Shown here: positions 41,813 to 50,907 of the stretch, piece by piece | How positions within the stretch are numbered: the first letter of the stretch is position 1 | Layout of the letters: every line of letters starts with the position of its first letter | Origin: JABCPE02 sp963530295 | GTDB lineage: Bacteria > Bacteroidota > Bacteroidia > Flavobacteriales > Weeksellaceae | Reading direction: 5' to 3' | DNA length: 64,000 nt | Assembly (NCBI GenBank): GCA_963530295.1 | Contig: CAUSCF010000007.1 | Span: 8,717-72,716 of the forward strand | The notes under the pieces: model-generated | What the model was told of the DNA's origin: nothing | Databases searched by the model: none | Seen by the model: the letters and a program-made list of their open reading frames with translations, nothing else | Translations under genes and position numbers: made by a program

Positions 41813-42208
41813 CTATTCTTCGAACAACTTTTTCATCAGCCTTTCCATATCCACCAGCTCTTCGTGTCTCTTGAAAATAACCTGTCCATCACGGAAAAGC
41901 AAAAAGGTAGCAGATTCTATCGGAACTCCCAAATCTTCGCTCAGTTCTTGTTTTAGTTTAGAATTTCCTGTATAGTTCAGTCTATAAAATTTCACTCTGG
42001 ACAAATCCATTCTTCTTGCCTGCTTTTCAAAATCCGATATCATATAATCACTTCGGAAATGCATCGTCGCACAGGTCAAAAGAGCCACAGGCTTCTCATA
42101 AGATTCTTTATAAACCTGCTTTAAGTCCTCACTCTTTTCTATATTATTCCAAATTTGGCTGTCTTTATACGCTTTTACTAGTTTTTTCCAAAAATCCATT
42201 AATCCCAT
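41813..42208 (-). CDS. YtxJ/BrxC-like thioredoxin-fold protein without the usual cysteine
   Basis: A 131-residue protein resembling monothiol bacilliredoxin YtxJ, with FWNHI-like lead (IWNNIEKSEDLKQV), a beta-strand into the active-site region and a C-terminal helix. At the place where YtxJ has HSTxCxIS, this protein reads LLTCATMHFRSD, so the redox cysteine is moved or replaced. It may act as a binding protein rather than a redox enzyme, or use the shifted cysteine. Family assignment is by overall similarity. Confidence 0.6.
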   Translation of the reverse strand: MGLMDFWKKLVKAYKDSQIWNNIEKSEDLKQVYKESYEKPVALLTCATMHFRSDYMISDFEKQARRMDLSRVKFYRLNYTGNSKLKQELSEDLGVPIESATFLLFRDGQVIFKRHEELVDMERLMKKLFEE

Positions 42209-42272
42209 AAGTCAAAAAATTTTTGCTAAATTATCAATAATTTAGTAATATTGAAAATAAATTGAATTTAAA

Positions 42273-42878
42273 ATGAAAAAAGCCCTGATTGTAGTGGACA
42301 TCCAAAATGATTTTTGTAAAGGCGGCAGCCTAGAAGTCACTGATGGAGAAAAAATCATCCCTTACATCAACCATCTGATGAAAACCAACAACTATGATGA
42401 AATCATCCTTACCCAAGATTTTCACCCTGCAGAACACAAAAGTTTTGCAGTCAATAATGGAAAATCTGTTGGCGAAATCATCGAGCTAAACGGCATTTCC
42501 CAGACAATGTGGCCAGTCCACTGTGTGCAGGGAACTTTGGGAGTAGAGTTTCATCCTGATTTAGAAAAAAATAAGGCTACATACATCATCAAGAAGGGAA
42601 TGAACCCTGAAATAGACAGCTACAGCGCATTTTTTGACAATCAAAAACTAATTGACACTGGACTTTCTAATTATCTGAAATCCAAAGACATAGAAACCGT
42701 AGAAATCGTAGGATTAGCGCTAGATTATTGTGTGAAATACACTTGTATTGATGCTGTTTCGGAAGGTTTTAAGGTCGTTCTTCATTTTAAAGGGACAAAA
42801 GCCGTGAACCTCCATCCTGATGATGCCAAAAACACGGTTTTTGAACTTTTAGAAAAAGGCGTTTCTGTGATAAATTAA
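42273..42878 (+). CDS. pncA: nicotinamidase
   Basis: A 201-residue isochorismatase-fold enzyme that deamidates nicotinamide in NAD salvage. The catalytic aspartate is in VVDIQNDFCKGG near 9, the lysine falls in TMWPVHCVQGT or just after it, and the nucleophile cysteine is in GLALDYCVKYTC near 155. Metal-binding His/Asp residues in TQDFHPAEHKSF are present. Full length. It may also act on pyrazinamide. Confidence 0.95.
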   Translation: MKKALIVVDIQNDFCKGGSLEVTDGEKIIPYINHLMKTNNYDEIILTQDFHPAEHKSFAVNNGKSVGEIIELNGISQTMWPVHCVQGTLGVEFHPDLEKNKATYIIKKGMNPEIDSYSAFFDNQKLIDTGLSNYLKSKDIETVEIVGLALDYCVKYTCIDAVSEGFKVVLHFKGTKAVNLHPDDAKNTVFELLEKGVSVIN

Positions 42879-42893
42879 AACTCACTGATAAAC

Positions 42894-42924
42894 AAAAACT
42901 TACCCTGAATTTGGGTAAGTTTTT
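42894..42924. terminator. bidirectional terminator between pncA and the rhodanese gene
   Basis: A 12-bp stem with arms at 42894-42905 and 42913-42924 and A/T runs on both sides. Confidence 0.88.
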
Positions 42925-42938
42925 TATTTTTTTAAGAA

Positions 42939-43217
42939 TTATAACAATTTAGATAATTCCTCGTAGCCGCCGCCGTTATAGACATTGGTAAATCCTCTCT
43001 GTTTAAACGCTTCCATAGCTTTCCCGCTTCGGTTTCCGCTTCGGCAGAAAAAAATCACATTTCCATCCAATTTTGCAATTTCTTCTGCGTGATTTTCCAC
43101 CTCGCCCAGCGGAATATTTTCAGCGCCTTCTATCGCTCCGTTTGCTATAAGCTCCTCTGGCTCACGCACATCTATCAAATGATAGTTTCCTTGATTTAAA
43201 ATTTCCTGAATATCCAT
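42939..43217 (-). CDS. single-domain rhodanese-like sulfurtransferase
   Basis: A 92-residue rhodanese domain. The active-site loop FFCRSGNRSGKAM holds the cysteine that carries persulfide, and LIDVREPEEL and PLGEVENHAEEI are the typical flanking motifs. It may supply sulfur for tRNA thiolation or cofactors; the substrate is unknown. Lies just after murB on the same strand. Confidence 0.92.
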   Translation of the reverse strand: MDIQEILNQGNYHLIDVREPEELIANGAIEGAENIPLGEVENHAEEIAKLDGNVIFFCRSGNRSGKAMEAFKQRGFTNVYNGGGYEELSKLL

Positions 43218-43248
43218 TCTTTATTTTTTTATTCAAATATAGTTTATT

Positions 43249-44268
43249 TTACAATACATTGACCTCTCTTTCTAATTTTACTCCAAATTTTTCTTCCACA
43301 GAATCTATTATTTTTTGAGAAAAATCAAAAATCTCCTGCCCTTTTGCATCTCCTGTAACATTCACTATTACAAGAGATTGCAGAGCGTGAGTCGCCACAT
43401 TTCCTATTTGTTTACCCTTCCAGCCGCATTGCTCTATAAGCCATCCTGCTGGGATTTTCACGCCTTCTTCCGTTTTATATCCCTGAATATCTTCAAACTG
43501 AGTTTTCAGCTTATCAAAATACACATCAGAAACCATAGGATTTTTGAAAAAACTTCCTGCATTACCGATTTTTTTAGGGTCTGGAAGTTTACTCTGCCGA
43601 ATACGAATAACCGCCTGAGAAACATCCTGAATCGTTGGATTTTTTATTTCCATTTTCTCCAATTCTGACTGGATAGCTCCATATTCCACCTTTAAAATAT
43701 GTTCTTTTCTTGTCAGTCTAAATGTAACTTCCAGAATAACATATTTACCTTTTCCCTCTCTCTTAAAAAAAGAATCTCTGTAACCGAACTGGCACTTTTT
43801 CTTATCAAAAACCTTAATTTCCAAAGTGCTCAAATTAAGCACTTTACAAGATTCAAAACTATCTTTTATCTCCACTCCATAAGCTCCGATATTCTGGATA
43901 GGACAAGTCCCTGCATTCCCTGGAATCAGCGACAAATTCTCCAATCCTCCATAGTTTTTATCCAAACAATACTGAACGAACTGATGCCAGTTTTCTCCTG
44001 CTTGGGCAGATACCAGAACTTCATTATCACTGATGATTTCTTCGAAAATTCCCTTTAAATTTAGTTTAATCGCAAGTCCTTCAAAATCTTTTGTGAAAAA
44101 CAAATTACTTCCTCCTCCCAAAAACAAAAGAGGAAGCTCCCTAAATTTAGGATTTTTCAGTAAATCTAATAACTCTGACTCCGTAGAAACCTCAGCAAAA
44201 TACCGCGAAGAAGCCTCCACACCGAAAGTGTTGTAAGGCTTCAGGGAAATGTTTTCTAAAATCTGCAT
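43249..44268 (-). CDS. murB: UDP-N-acetylenolpyruvoylglucosamine reductase
   Basis: A 339-residue FAD-dependent enzyme of peptidoglycan precursor synthesis. Three in-frame ATGs exist (44298, 44280 and 44268); 44268 gives the usual MQILENISLKPYNTFGV start and lies just past the stop of the aminotransferase gene. FAD motif: LPLLFLGGGSNLFF. The catalytic serine is in KKIGNAGSFFKNPMVS near 235, and GYRDSFFKREGK carries the arginine. Type I MurB by length. Probably translated with the upstream gene. Confidence 0.95.
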   Translation of the reverse strand: MQILENISLKPYNTFGVEASSRYFAEVSTESELLDLLKNPKFRELPLLFLGGGSNLFFTKDFEGLAIKLNLKGIFEEIISDNEVLVSAQAGENWHQFVQYCLDKNYGGLENLSLIPGNAGTCPIQNIGAYGVEIKDSFESCKVLNLSTLEIKVFDKKKCQFGYRDSFFKREGKGKYVILEVTFRLTRKEHILKVEYGAIQSELEKMEIKNPTIQDVSQAVIRIRQSKLPDPKKIGNAGSFFKNPMVSDVYFDKLKTQFEDIQGYKTEEGVKIPAGWLIEQCGWKGKQIGNVATHALQSLVIVNVTGDAKGQEIFDFSQKIIDSVEEKFGVKLEREVNVL

Positions 44269-44269
44269 T

Positions 44270-45466
44270 TTATCGTGCATTATATTTTTGGAGAGCATCT
44301 TTCAGCAGTTCCACACTTCTTCTCAGGTCTTCCTCTTTCAGCACATAGGCTATTCTTATCTGTCTCTTTCCAAGCTCAGGATTAGAATAGAAGCCTCCCG
44401 CAGGTGCCACCATAACAGTTTCATTATCAAGAGAATATTCTTCTAAAAGCCACTGTGCAAATTTCTCTGCATCATCTATCGGAAGCTCTGCCATGCAGTA
44501 GAAAGCACCCTTTGGAGTCGGGCAGATTATACCTGGGATTTCGTTTAGTAATTTTACTAATAAATTTCTTCGTTTAGTATATTCTTCGCGAACGCTTTCT
44601 ATATATTTTCTGTCGTTTTCATGGGCTTTTGCAGCTATTATTTGCCCTAAAAGCACTGGGCTTAATCTAGCTTGTGCGAATTTCATCGCAGCAGCACGAA
44701 TCAGTTTAGAACGAATAACCATAAATCCGATACGAACTCCACACATAGAATACCTCTTGGATTCAGAGTCTATAATAATGCAGTTTTCTGCTATTTCTGG
44801 GAATTCCAGCATAGAGACCTGCTTTGCTCCATCATACACATACTCACGATACACCTCATCTGCGATGATGACAATATCATGTTTCAGAGCTATCTGAGCC
44901 AATTTCTGCAATTCTTCTCTTGTATAAAGATATCCCGTAGGATTCCCTGGGTTACAGATGAGAATAGCTCTAGTTTTTGGAGTAATTTTTTTCTCAAATT
45001 CTTCCATAGACGGCAGAGCAAAACCAGTCTCGATAGAAGATGGAACTGCTACTACTTTTACATTGATATGGTTAGAAAAACCATTGTAATTTGCGTAGTA
45101 AGGCTCTGGGATAATTATCTCATCACCATCATCACAAAGCGTAGCAAGTGCGATACTCAGCGCTTCTGAACCACCATTAGTCACGATAAAATTATCCGTT
45201 GTCAAATCTGTAAAACCAAGCGAGTGATAATAAGTTTCCAAAGCCTTTCTATACTCTATATTTCCCTCGGAAAGAGAGTATTCCAGCACTTTTAGATCAA
45301 TATGTTTCAGCTCCTCCAAAGCCGTTTGAGGCGTTTCTATATCTGGCTGCCCGATATTGAGATGATATACTTTTACTCCTTTTTGTTTCGCTTGTAATGC
45401 ATACGGAACAAGTTTCCTGATTGGTGAAGCAGGCATTTTTTCTGCTCTTTGTGATATTTTTGGCAT
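44270..45466 (-). CDS. class I/II pyridoxal-phosphate aminotransferase
   Basis: A 398-residue fold-type I aminotransferase of the AspC/I-gamma type. ATG at 45466 (MPKISQRAEKMPASP) is preferred; the frame runs 24 bp further. Motifs: LNIGQPDIETP near 40, TNGGSEALSIAL near 96, ICNPGNPTGYLYT near 165, ADEVYREYVYDG near 200 and the cofactor lysine in IDSESKRYSMCGVRIGF near 240. Substrate (aspartate or another amino acid) cannot be decided. Confidence 0.92.
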   Translation of the reverse strand: MPKISQRAEKMPASPIRKLVPYALQAKQKGVKVYHLNIGQPDIETPQTALEELKHIDLKVLEYSLSEGNIEYRKALETYYHSLGFTDLTTDNFIVTNGGSEALSIALATLCDDGDEIIIPEPYYANYNGFSNHINVKVVAVPSSIETGFALPSMEEFEKKITPKTRAILICNPGNPTGYLYTREELQKLAQIALKHDIVIIADEVYREYVYDGAKQVSMLEFPEIAENCIIIDSESKRYSMCGVRIGFMVIRSKLIRAAAMKFAQARLSPVLLGQIIAAKAHENDRKYIESVREEYTKRRNLLVKLLNEIPGIICPTPKGAFYCMAELPIDDAEKFAQWLLEEYSLDNETVMVAPAGGFYSNPELGKRQIRIAYVLKEEDLRRSVELLKDALQKYNAR

Positions 45467-45593
45467 GATGGATTGTATTTTACGGAACAAATTTACAATT
45501 TTATTTCTCTACTATGGCAGAATATTTCCACCTATTTTTGATAATATTTTTCTTAATTTTAGTGAAACTTATCTTTTTACAAAATTTTGTTCT

Positions 45594-45923
45594 TTAAAGA
45601 TGAATTTCCACCTGCTTTTCACTTGTTTTGTCCTGCCAATAGTTTTTATAAGTTTGGAAGGTGTCTTCTACTATTTTATAAAGTTTAAAACAATTTTGTT
45701 TCAGTTCATTGAGGTGAACCACATAAATGACGACATGCGGCTCTTCTATCCATTCCAGAGACATCATACAGTCATCCATAGAGTCTAAGCTCATCCAGAA
45801 ATAGCTCGGAAACTGAAAAACCTCATTCATCTTTTGTAAAAAAGCTTTTTCTGTCTTTATATTTCGGGCATCGATAAAATATTCTAATGTTTGTTTTTGA
45901 AAGTCTAATCGTGTTTTGTTCAT
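45594..45923 (-). CDS. barstar-like protein, divergent copy
   Basis: A 109-residue protein resembling barstar, the inhibitor of barnase-type RNases. It shows YFIDARNIKTEKAF near the start and FPSYFWMSLDSMDDCMMSL, where canonical barstars have YFGxNxDALxDCL. The aspartates that contact barnase are partly kept, but the G-x-N is replaced by W-M-S. It lies opposite in strand to the RNase gene, with about 110 bp between them. It may be a second immunity protein for a different partner. Confidence 0.72.
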   Translation of the reverse strand: MNKTRLDFQKQTLEYFIDARNIKTEKAFLQKMNEVFQFPSYFWMSLDSMDDCMMSLEWIEEPHVVIYVVHLNELKQNCFKLYKIVEDTFQTYKNYWQDKTSEKQVEIHL

Positions 45924-46006
45924 ATATTTTGATTTTTTTCGATTAAAAAAACACTCAACAATTTGATAAAAGCAAAATGCAAGTGTAAAAATACATTTAT
46001 TTTAAA

Positions 46007-46014
46007 TAAATTTG
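46007..46014 (+). promoter_or_regulatory. -7 box before the barnase-like gene
   Basis: TAAATTTG, 19 nt before the ATG at 46034. Matches TAnnTTTG. Confidence 0.4.
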
Positions 46015-46033
46015 CCTTTTCAAATCATATAAA

Positions 46034-46549
46034 ATGACAAAAAAACAAATCTATTTGAGTATAATTTTTGGAGCTATTTTTTGTGTAGCTTTGTGTGATT
46101 TTCTTCCTAGTTTAAAGAAAAAATCTGATTTTGACACTCCAGACATCGTTGGTTATCAATATAAAAAAGATTCATCCAAAACAAAAGACCCATACGGCAT
46201 CGCAGACCAAAAAGGGCGAAACTACATAGAAAAACTTACGGATGAAACCATCGTAATCAACTATGTCAAAAAACACAAAAAACTCCCTGAATACTACATC
46301 ACCAAAGCAGAAGCCAAAAAACAAGGCTGGAAACCATCCGAAGGAAATCTCTGCGATGTACTTCCCAACAGGGCTATCGGTGGAGACCGCTTCAGCAACC
46401 GAGAGAAAAAGCTTCCTGACCATGGTAAATACTACGAGGCTGACATAAACTACCGCTGTGGTAGAAGAAATGCAGAACGAATAGTTTTCAACAAAGATGG
46501 AGAAGTGTGGCTCACTAAAAACCACTATAAAAGTTTTGAAAAACAATAA
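46034..46549 (+). CDS. barnase-like ribonuclease
   Basis: A 171-residue secreted or membrane-anchored RNase. An N-terminal hydrophobic segment (IYLSIIFGAIFCVALCDF) directs export. The C-terminal half is a barnase domain: residues E135, R145, R149 and H164 fit barnase E73, R83, R87 and H102 with exactly the same spacing. GDRFSNREKKLPD and ADINYRCGRRNAERIVFN are typical segments. It should be active and degrade RNA outside the cytoplasm or in a competitor. It is followed 15 bp later by a barstar gene. Confidence 0.93.
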   Translation: MTKKQIYLSIIFGAIFCVALCDFLPSLKKKSDFDTPDIVGYQYKKDSSKTKDPYGIADQKGRNYIEKLTDETIVINYVKKHKKLPEYYITKAEAKKQGWKPSEGNLCDVLPNRAIGGDRFSNREKKLPDHGKYYEADINYRCGRRNAERIVFNKDGEVWLTKNHYKSFEKQ

Positions 46550-46564
46550 AATAATTAACTGATA

Positions 46565-46846
46565 ATGAATACGATATACATTGATTTTTCAGAAATCGGC
46601 GATATGGAGGATTTCTACGCCCAGCTGAAAGAAAAAATAGAACTTCCTGAGTATTTTGGAGACAATCTAGATGCTCTTTATGACTGCATTTCTGGCGATT
46701 TGGAAATGCCTTTACATATAGAATTTGTAAATATGACCGTAGAACAGCTAGAAATTTTTGAAGACCTTTTGGTGACTTTAGAAGACCTAGTGGAGGAAGT
46801 TCCTGACTTTTCTTTTTCCTATTTTTTGGAACAATACGAAGATTAA
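46565..46846 (+). CDS. barstar (immunity) protein
   Basis: A 93-residue acidic protein of the barstar family with the family hallmark LPEYFGDNLDALYDCISGD, where the aspartates bind the RNase active site. It lies in the same operon, 15 bp after the barnase-like gene, as in the Bacillus barnase-barstar pair. It protects the producing cell. Confidence 0.93.
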   Translation: MNTIYIDFSEIGDMEDFYAQLKEKIELPEYFGDNLDALYDCISGDLEMPLHIEFVNMTVEQLEIFEDLLVTLEDLVEEVPDFSFSYFLEQYED

Positions 46847-46864
46847 AAATCTTTCCCAAAATAA

Positions 46865-46895
46865 AAAAACCAGCTTCAAAATCGAGCTGGTTTTT
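46865..46895. terminator. bidirectional terminator after the barstar gene
   Basis: An 11-bp stem with arms at 46865-46875 and 46885-46895 and T-runs both ways; it also serves the convergent fabH operon. Confidence 0.88.
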
Positions 46896-46914
46896 GTTTT
46901 TATGCTAATCTAAA

Positions 46915-47937
46915 TTAGTATTCCAATAATACACTTCCCCAAGTAAACCCACTTCCAAAAGCAGCCAAACAAACTAAATCGCCTCTCTTCACCTTTCCTT
47001 CTGCTATTGCTTCGCTCAGTGCGATAGGAATAGAAGCCGCAGTGGTGTTACCATATTTTTGGATATTATTAAATACCTTCTCATCTGGAAGCCCCATTAA
47101 CTGCTGCACATACTGAGAAATTCTGATATTCGCTTGATGCGGAATAAGCATATCCAAATCCTCCACCGTTTTTCCTGCTTTTTTCAAGGATTCAATGATA
47201 GTCTCTGGGAAACGAGTAACCGCCTGTTTGAAAACAAAATTCCCATTCATATACGGATATATTTCCTCTGGCTTTATGTTTTCTGGCTCTGCAAGAAGTC
47301 TGTCTGTCCAGCCTAGATTAGTCCCTGGGAATTTTATCATCAGCTCCTCTGCATATTTACCTTCGGAATGCATATTGTAAGATAGAATCCCCTGAACACC
47401 AGCATCTTCAGAAGCCGAAAGCACCACCGCTCCTGCTCCATCACCAAAAATTACTGAAACACCTCTTCCTCTATCCGTCATATCCAATGCAACTGACTGA
47501 ATTTCAGCCCCTACAACCAGAATATTTTTATACTGACCCGCTTTGATGAAAGCATCTGCAACACTCAGTGCGTAAACAAATCCTGAACACTGATTTCTCA
47601 CATCCAGCGCCCCTATAGTATCACAGCCCAGCATTTCCTGCAAAACTACACCGCACCCAGGAAAATAATAATCTGGGCTAAGTGTCGCAAAGATAATATA
47701 ATCTATATCTTTCGCAGTCAGACCTGCTGATTCCAGCGCTTTTTCAGAAGCTTTGAAACCATAGAAACTTGTAGTTTCTTGGCTGTCAAATTTACTCGTT
47801 CTGTGTCTTCTTTCCTTGATACCTGTACGCTCCGTTATCCACTCATCATTGGTATCCATTATTTTAGCTAAATCATCATTAGTCACTACATTATCTGGAA
47901 CATAATGACCTATTCCCTTTATAACACTTTTATACAT
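46915..47937 (-). CDS. fabH: beta-ketoacyl-ACP synthase III
   Basis: A 340-residue condensing enzyme that starts fatty acid synthesis from acyl-CoA and malonyl-ACP. The catalytic triad is present: cysteine in DVRNQCSGFVYAL near 120, histidine in LIPHQANIRIS near 265 and asparagine in KYGNTTAASIPIAL near 295. Length is slightly above the family's usual. It follows fmt on the same strand, 9 bp apart, so the three genes recQ, fmt and fabH are probably one transcript. Confidence 0.95.
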   Translation of the reverse strand: MYKSVIKGIGHYVPDNVVTNDDLAKIMDTNDEWITERTGIKERRHRTSKFDSQETTSFYGFKASEKALESAGLTAKDIDYIIFATLSPDYYFPGCGVVLQEMLGCDTIGALDVRNQCSGFVYALSVADAFIKAGQYKNILVVGAEIQSVALDMTDRGRGVSVIFGDGAGAVVLSASEDAGVQGILSYNMHSEGKYAEELMIKFPGTNLGWTDRLLAEPENIKPEEIYPYMNGNFVFKQAVTRFPETIIESLKKAGKTVEDLDMLIPHQANIRISQYVQQLMGLPDEKVFNNIQKYGNTTAASIPIALSEAIAEGKVKRGDLVCLAAFGSGFTWGSVLLEY

Positions 47938-47946
47938 AACAAAAAT

Positions 47947-48897
47947 TTATTTAATCAATTTTAATCCGTCAAAACTATGAAATCCATTTAGAAAATCCTT
48001 TAAATTCATTCGTTTTTTTCCTTCCAGCTGTAATTCTTCTGGGAAATAAACTCCATTTTTAGCATAAATTTTAAATTCATTTTTAGAAATTTCTATCTCG
48101 CCATTCTCTTTGAAATGTTCTATTTTTTGGAATTTTCCTTTAAAAATCTTTAATATTTTCTGTTCGCCACCTACTTCCAAAATAGTAAAAGCCGCAGGAT
48201 ACGGCGACATTCCACGGATAAAGTTATGAATAACTTCCACCTCTTTTTCCCAGTCTATTTTAGTATCTTCTTTGAAAATTTTATAGGCTGTTTTAGGATT
48301 TTCTTTCTGATTTTGAGGAATTTCTGTAAGTTTCCCTTCCGCAAGACCATCCAGAGTTTCCACCACCAGTTTCGCGCCTATCTCCATCAGTCTGTCATGG
48401 AGCGTTCCTGCATTGTCTTCGGGAGAAATTTCGGTTTCCGCTTGGAGGAGAATATTCCCTTCGTCTATTTTTTCATTGATGAAAAATGTAGTGACGCCCG
48501 ACTTTGTCTCACCATTGATAACTGCATAATTTATCGGTGCTGCACCTCTGTAATCTGGTAATAATGAGGCATGTAGATTGAATGTTCCCAGCCTCGGCAT
48601 GGAGAACAGAACCTTTGGCATCATTCTAAATGCTACCACTACGAAGATATCCGCATTTAGACTTTGTATCTGTGATAGAAACTCCTCATTACGAAGTTTT
48701 TCTGGCTGAAACAGCGGTAAACCATGCTCTACGGCATAAGTTTTCACGGGAGACTGATGCACTTTTTGCCCTCGCCCGCTGGCTTTATCTGCTACGGTAA
48801 CGACTCCTACCACCTCATGCTCAGAGGTATGGATAGCTTCCAGAGAAGCCCTTGCAAAATCAGGCGTTCCGAAGAAAACGACTTTTAGTTTATTCAT
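47947..48897 (-). CDS. fmt: methionyl-tRNA formyltransferase
   Basis: A 316-residue enzyme that formylates initiator methionyl-tRNA. The N-terminal formyl-tetrahydrofolate domain has VVFFGTPDFARASLEA at the start and the catalytic NLHASLLPDYRGAAPINYAV near 108 (Asn, His and downstream Asp). A C-terminal tRNA-binding domain follows at about 205-310. Its start overlaps the end of recQ by 8 bp. Confidence 0.95.
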   Translation of the reverse strand: MNKLKVVFFGTPDFARASLEAIHTSEHEVVGVVTVADKASGRGQKVHQSPVKTYAVEHGLPLFQPEKLRNEEFLSQIQSLNADIFVVVAFRMMPKVLFSMPRLGTFNLHASLLPDYRGAAPINYAVINGETKSGVTTFFINEKIDEGNILLQAETEISPEDNAGTLHDRLMEIGAKLVVETLDGLAEGKLTEIPQNQKENPKTAYKIFKEDTKIDWEKEVEVIHNFIRGMSPYPAAFTILEVGGEQKILKIFKGKFQKIEHFKENGEIEISKNEFKIYAKNGVYFPEELQLEGKKRMNLKDFLNGFHSFDGLKLIK

Positions 48898-50785
48898 TGA
48901 TCATATAAGTTTTGTAGTTCAACATTTTTATTTTCTCTAAATTCAGCAAAGTTATCAGGGTTTCATAGATTTTTTCCTTTTCATGCCAGAATATTTTTAC
49001 GCTCAGTTCATCAAAAGTAGCTGGATTTTTGGCTAATATTTCTAAAACCTCATCGGACAAAGTTTTTTCTTTGACTAGATTTTGGGACAGACAAAAACTA
49101 CATTTTCCACAGTTATCCGAGGATTTTTCTCCAAAATAAGTCAAAATCATTCTCATTTTACAGAAATCTTTATCTTGGATAAAGTATTTCATTTCCTCCC
49201 ATTTTTGGATTTTATTCCTCTGGATTTTCTCAAATAGATTCCAGTATTTTCCTTGTATTTCTCTGCTGTCTCGCGGCCTTAGGAACTTTATGCTGTCGGT
49301 GCTTCCATCCACATATTCCAGCCATTCTTTTTTTTGCAATTCCTTTATTCTGTCCTTTATCATCTGCTGACTTACGCCCAGTTTTGCACTCAGACTTTCT
49401 TCACTGAAAGAAACCTTGTGCGTGGCAACTCCAGAAATATTTCTAAGCAGCAATTCTATAAAATACGCATCTTTCGGCGGTAAATCCTCCAATTCTTCGG
49501 CAGGAATTTTTAGCTCTATTGTAGAAGGCGATTTATAATTATTCCAAAATATAACTTCCTGATTATGAAGAAATCCCAAAACATTTCTAATCTTAGCAAA
49601 GGAAATCTTGGTGAAACTCTGCACTTTCTGTAAATCCAGCTGAAATATCCTCTCCGCAGCCTCCCCATCGGCAATCTGAAATATAGAATAGATGTAAGAT
49701 ATCACCTTCAGATACTGGGTTTTATCTGGAATCTGCGCAGACAGCACATCATCCATCTCGCTGAGTTCCTGCCTGTTCCAAAGCAAAAAAGCATAACTTT
49801 CCTGACCATCTCGCCCTGCTCTTCCTATTTCTTGGTAATAATTTTCAACCGAAGAAGATGGCGAATAATGGATAACAAAACGCACATTATCCTTGTCTAT
49901 TCCCATCCCAAAAGCATTGGTAGAAATCAAAACAAAATCATTCCTTTCCTGCCATTTTCTTTGTTTCTCGTTTCGTTCCCTTGCCGAAAGCCCTGCATGA
50001 TAAAAATCTACATTTTGCAGATTATTTTCCTTTAAAAACGCTGCCAGCTCCTCCGCCTCTCTCCTCGTACGGACATAGACTATTCCTGATATTTTATTGA
50101 TTTTCAAGAAACTAAGCATCCTTTGGTATTTATCAGAAATTTCTTCATGGAAGATGTGAATATTCTCCCTTTTGTAACTTTTCTGAAAAACACGAACCGA
50201 AGATAAGCCTAATTTTTCCTTAATATCAAGAACGACTTTGGGCGTTGCAGTGGCTGTAAGAGCTAGACAAGGCAAATTCCCTATCGTTTTTCTAAACTCG
50301 CCGATATGCTGATAACTCGGCCTAAAATCCTGCCCCCATTCTGAGATACAGTGCGCCTCATCCACCGCTATAAAAGACAGCGAAACATCCAGCATTTTCC
50401 TCATAAACAAAGAGTTATGAAGTCGCTCTGGTGAGACATATAGTAATTTAATTTCGCCTGATATTGCCTTTTCGTAGATTTCTTCCTGCTCTGCTTCGTC
50501 CAGTTCGGAACTAAGATATTCTGCTTCTATTCCCAAATCTTTCAAATGAGATACTTGGTCTTTCATCAAGGCCAAAAGCGGTGAAATCACCAGACAAGTC
50601 CCCTCTAAAACCAATGCAGGAAGCTGATAACAAAGAGACTTACCTCCGCCCGTAGGTAGCAGAGCCAAAGTATCATTTTGCTCTAAAATAGACAAAATAA
50701 TATCTTCCTGACTCTCCCTAAAAGCATCATAACCCCAAAAACTTTTCAAGGTTTTTAGTAGAATGTCTCGTGTTTCTATAGGCAT
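48890..50785 (-). CDS. recQ: RecQ-family ATP-dependent DNA helicase
   Basis: A 631-residue superfamily 2 helicase. Motif I is ALLPTGGGKSLCYQLPAL, the DEAH box is AVDEAHCISEWGQDFRP, and motif VI is HYSPSSSVENYYQEIGRAGR. A zinc-binding region is seen near the C-terminus (CKMRMILTYFGEKSSDNCGK then CSFC). The HRDC domain is not evident, so it is a shorter RecQ form. A role in recombination repair is expected. First gene of a probable operon with fmt and fabH. Confidence 0.92.
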   Translation of the reverse strand: MPIETRDILLKTLKSFWGYDAFRESQEDIILSILEQNDTLALLPTGGGKSLCYQLPALVLEGTCLVISPLLALMKDQVSHLKDLGIEAEYLSSELDEAEQEEIYEKAISGEIKLLYVSPERLHNSLFMRKMLDVSLSFIAVDEAHCISEWGQDFRPSYQHIGEFRKTIGNLPCLALTATATPKVVLDIKEKLGLSSVRVFQKSYKRENIHIFHEEISDKYQRMLSFLKINKISGIVYVRTRREAEELAAFLKENNLQNVDFYHAGLSARERNEKQRKWQERNDFVLISTNAFGMGIDKDNVRFVIHYSPSSSVENYYQEIGRAGRDGQESYAFLLWNRQELSEMDDVLSAQIPDKTQYLKVISYIYSIFQIADGEAAERIFQLDLQKVQSFTKISFAKIRNVLGFLHNQEVIFWNNYKSPSTIELKIPAEELEDLPPKDAYFIELLLRNISGVATHKVSFSEESLSAKLGVSQQMIKDRIKELQKKEWLEYVDGSTDSIKFLRPRDSREIQGKYWNLFEKIQRNKIQKWEEMKYFIQDKDFCKMRMILTYFGEKSSDNCGKCSFCLSQNLVKEKTLSDEVLEILAKNPATFDELSVKIFWHEKEKIYETLITLLNLEKIKMLNYKTYMINE

Positions 50786-50907
50786 ACATTTATTTTATCT
50801 CACAAAAATAGCAAAAAAGATAAGTTATTTGTTTTTACTAAAAATAAAAATGTGCGCAGAGGAAGAAATTTCTCTGCACACAACGAATAAAATTATATCA
50901 TCAAAAA

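Noticed and set aside
44672..45169. 165-codon ORF opposite the aminotransferase
   Set aside because: Antisense to conserved aminotransferase motifs.
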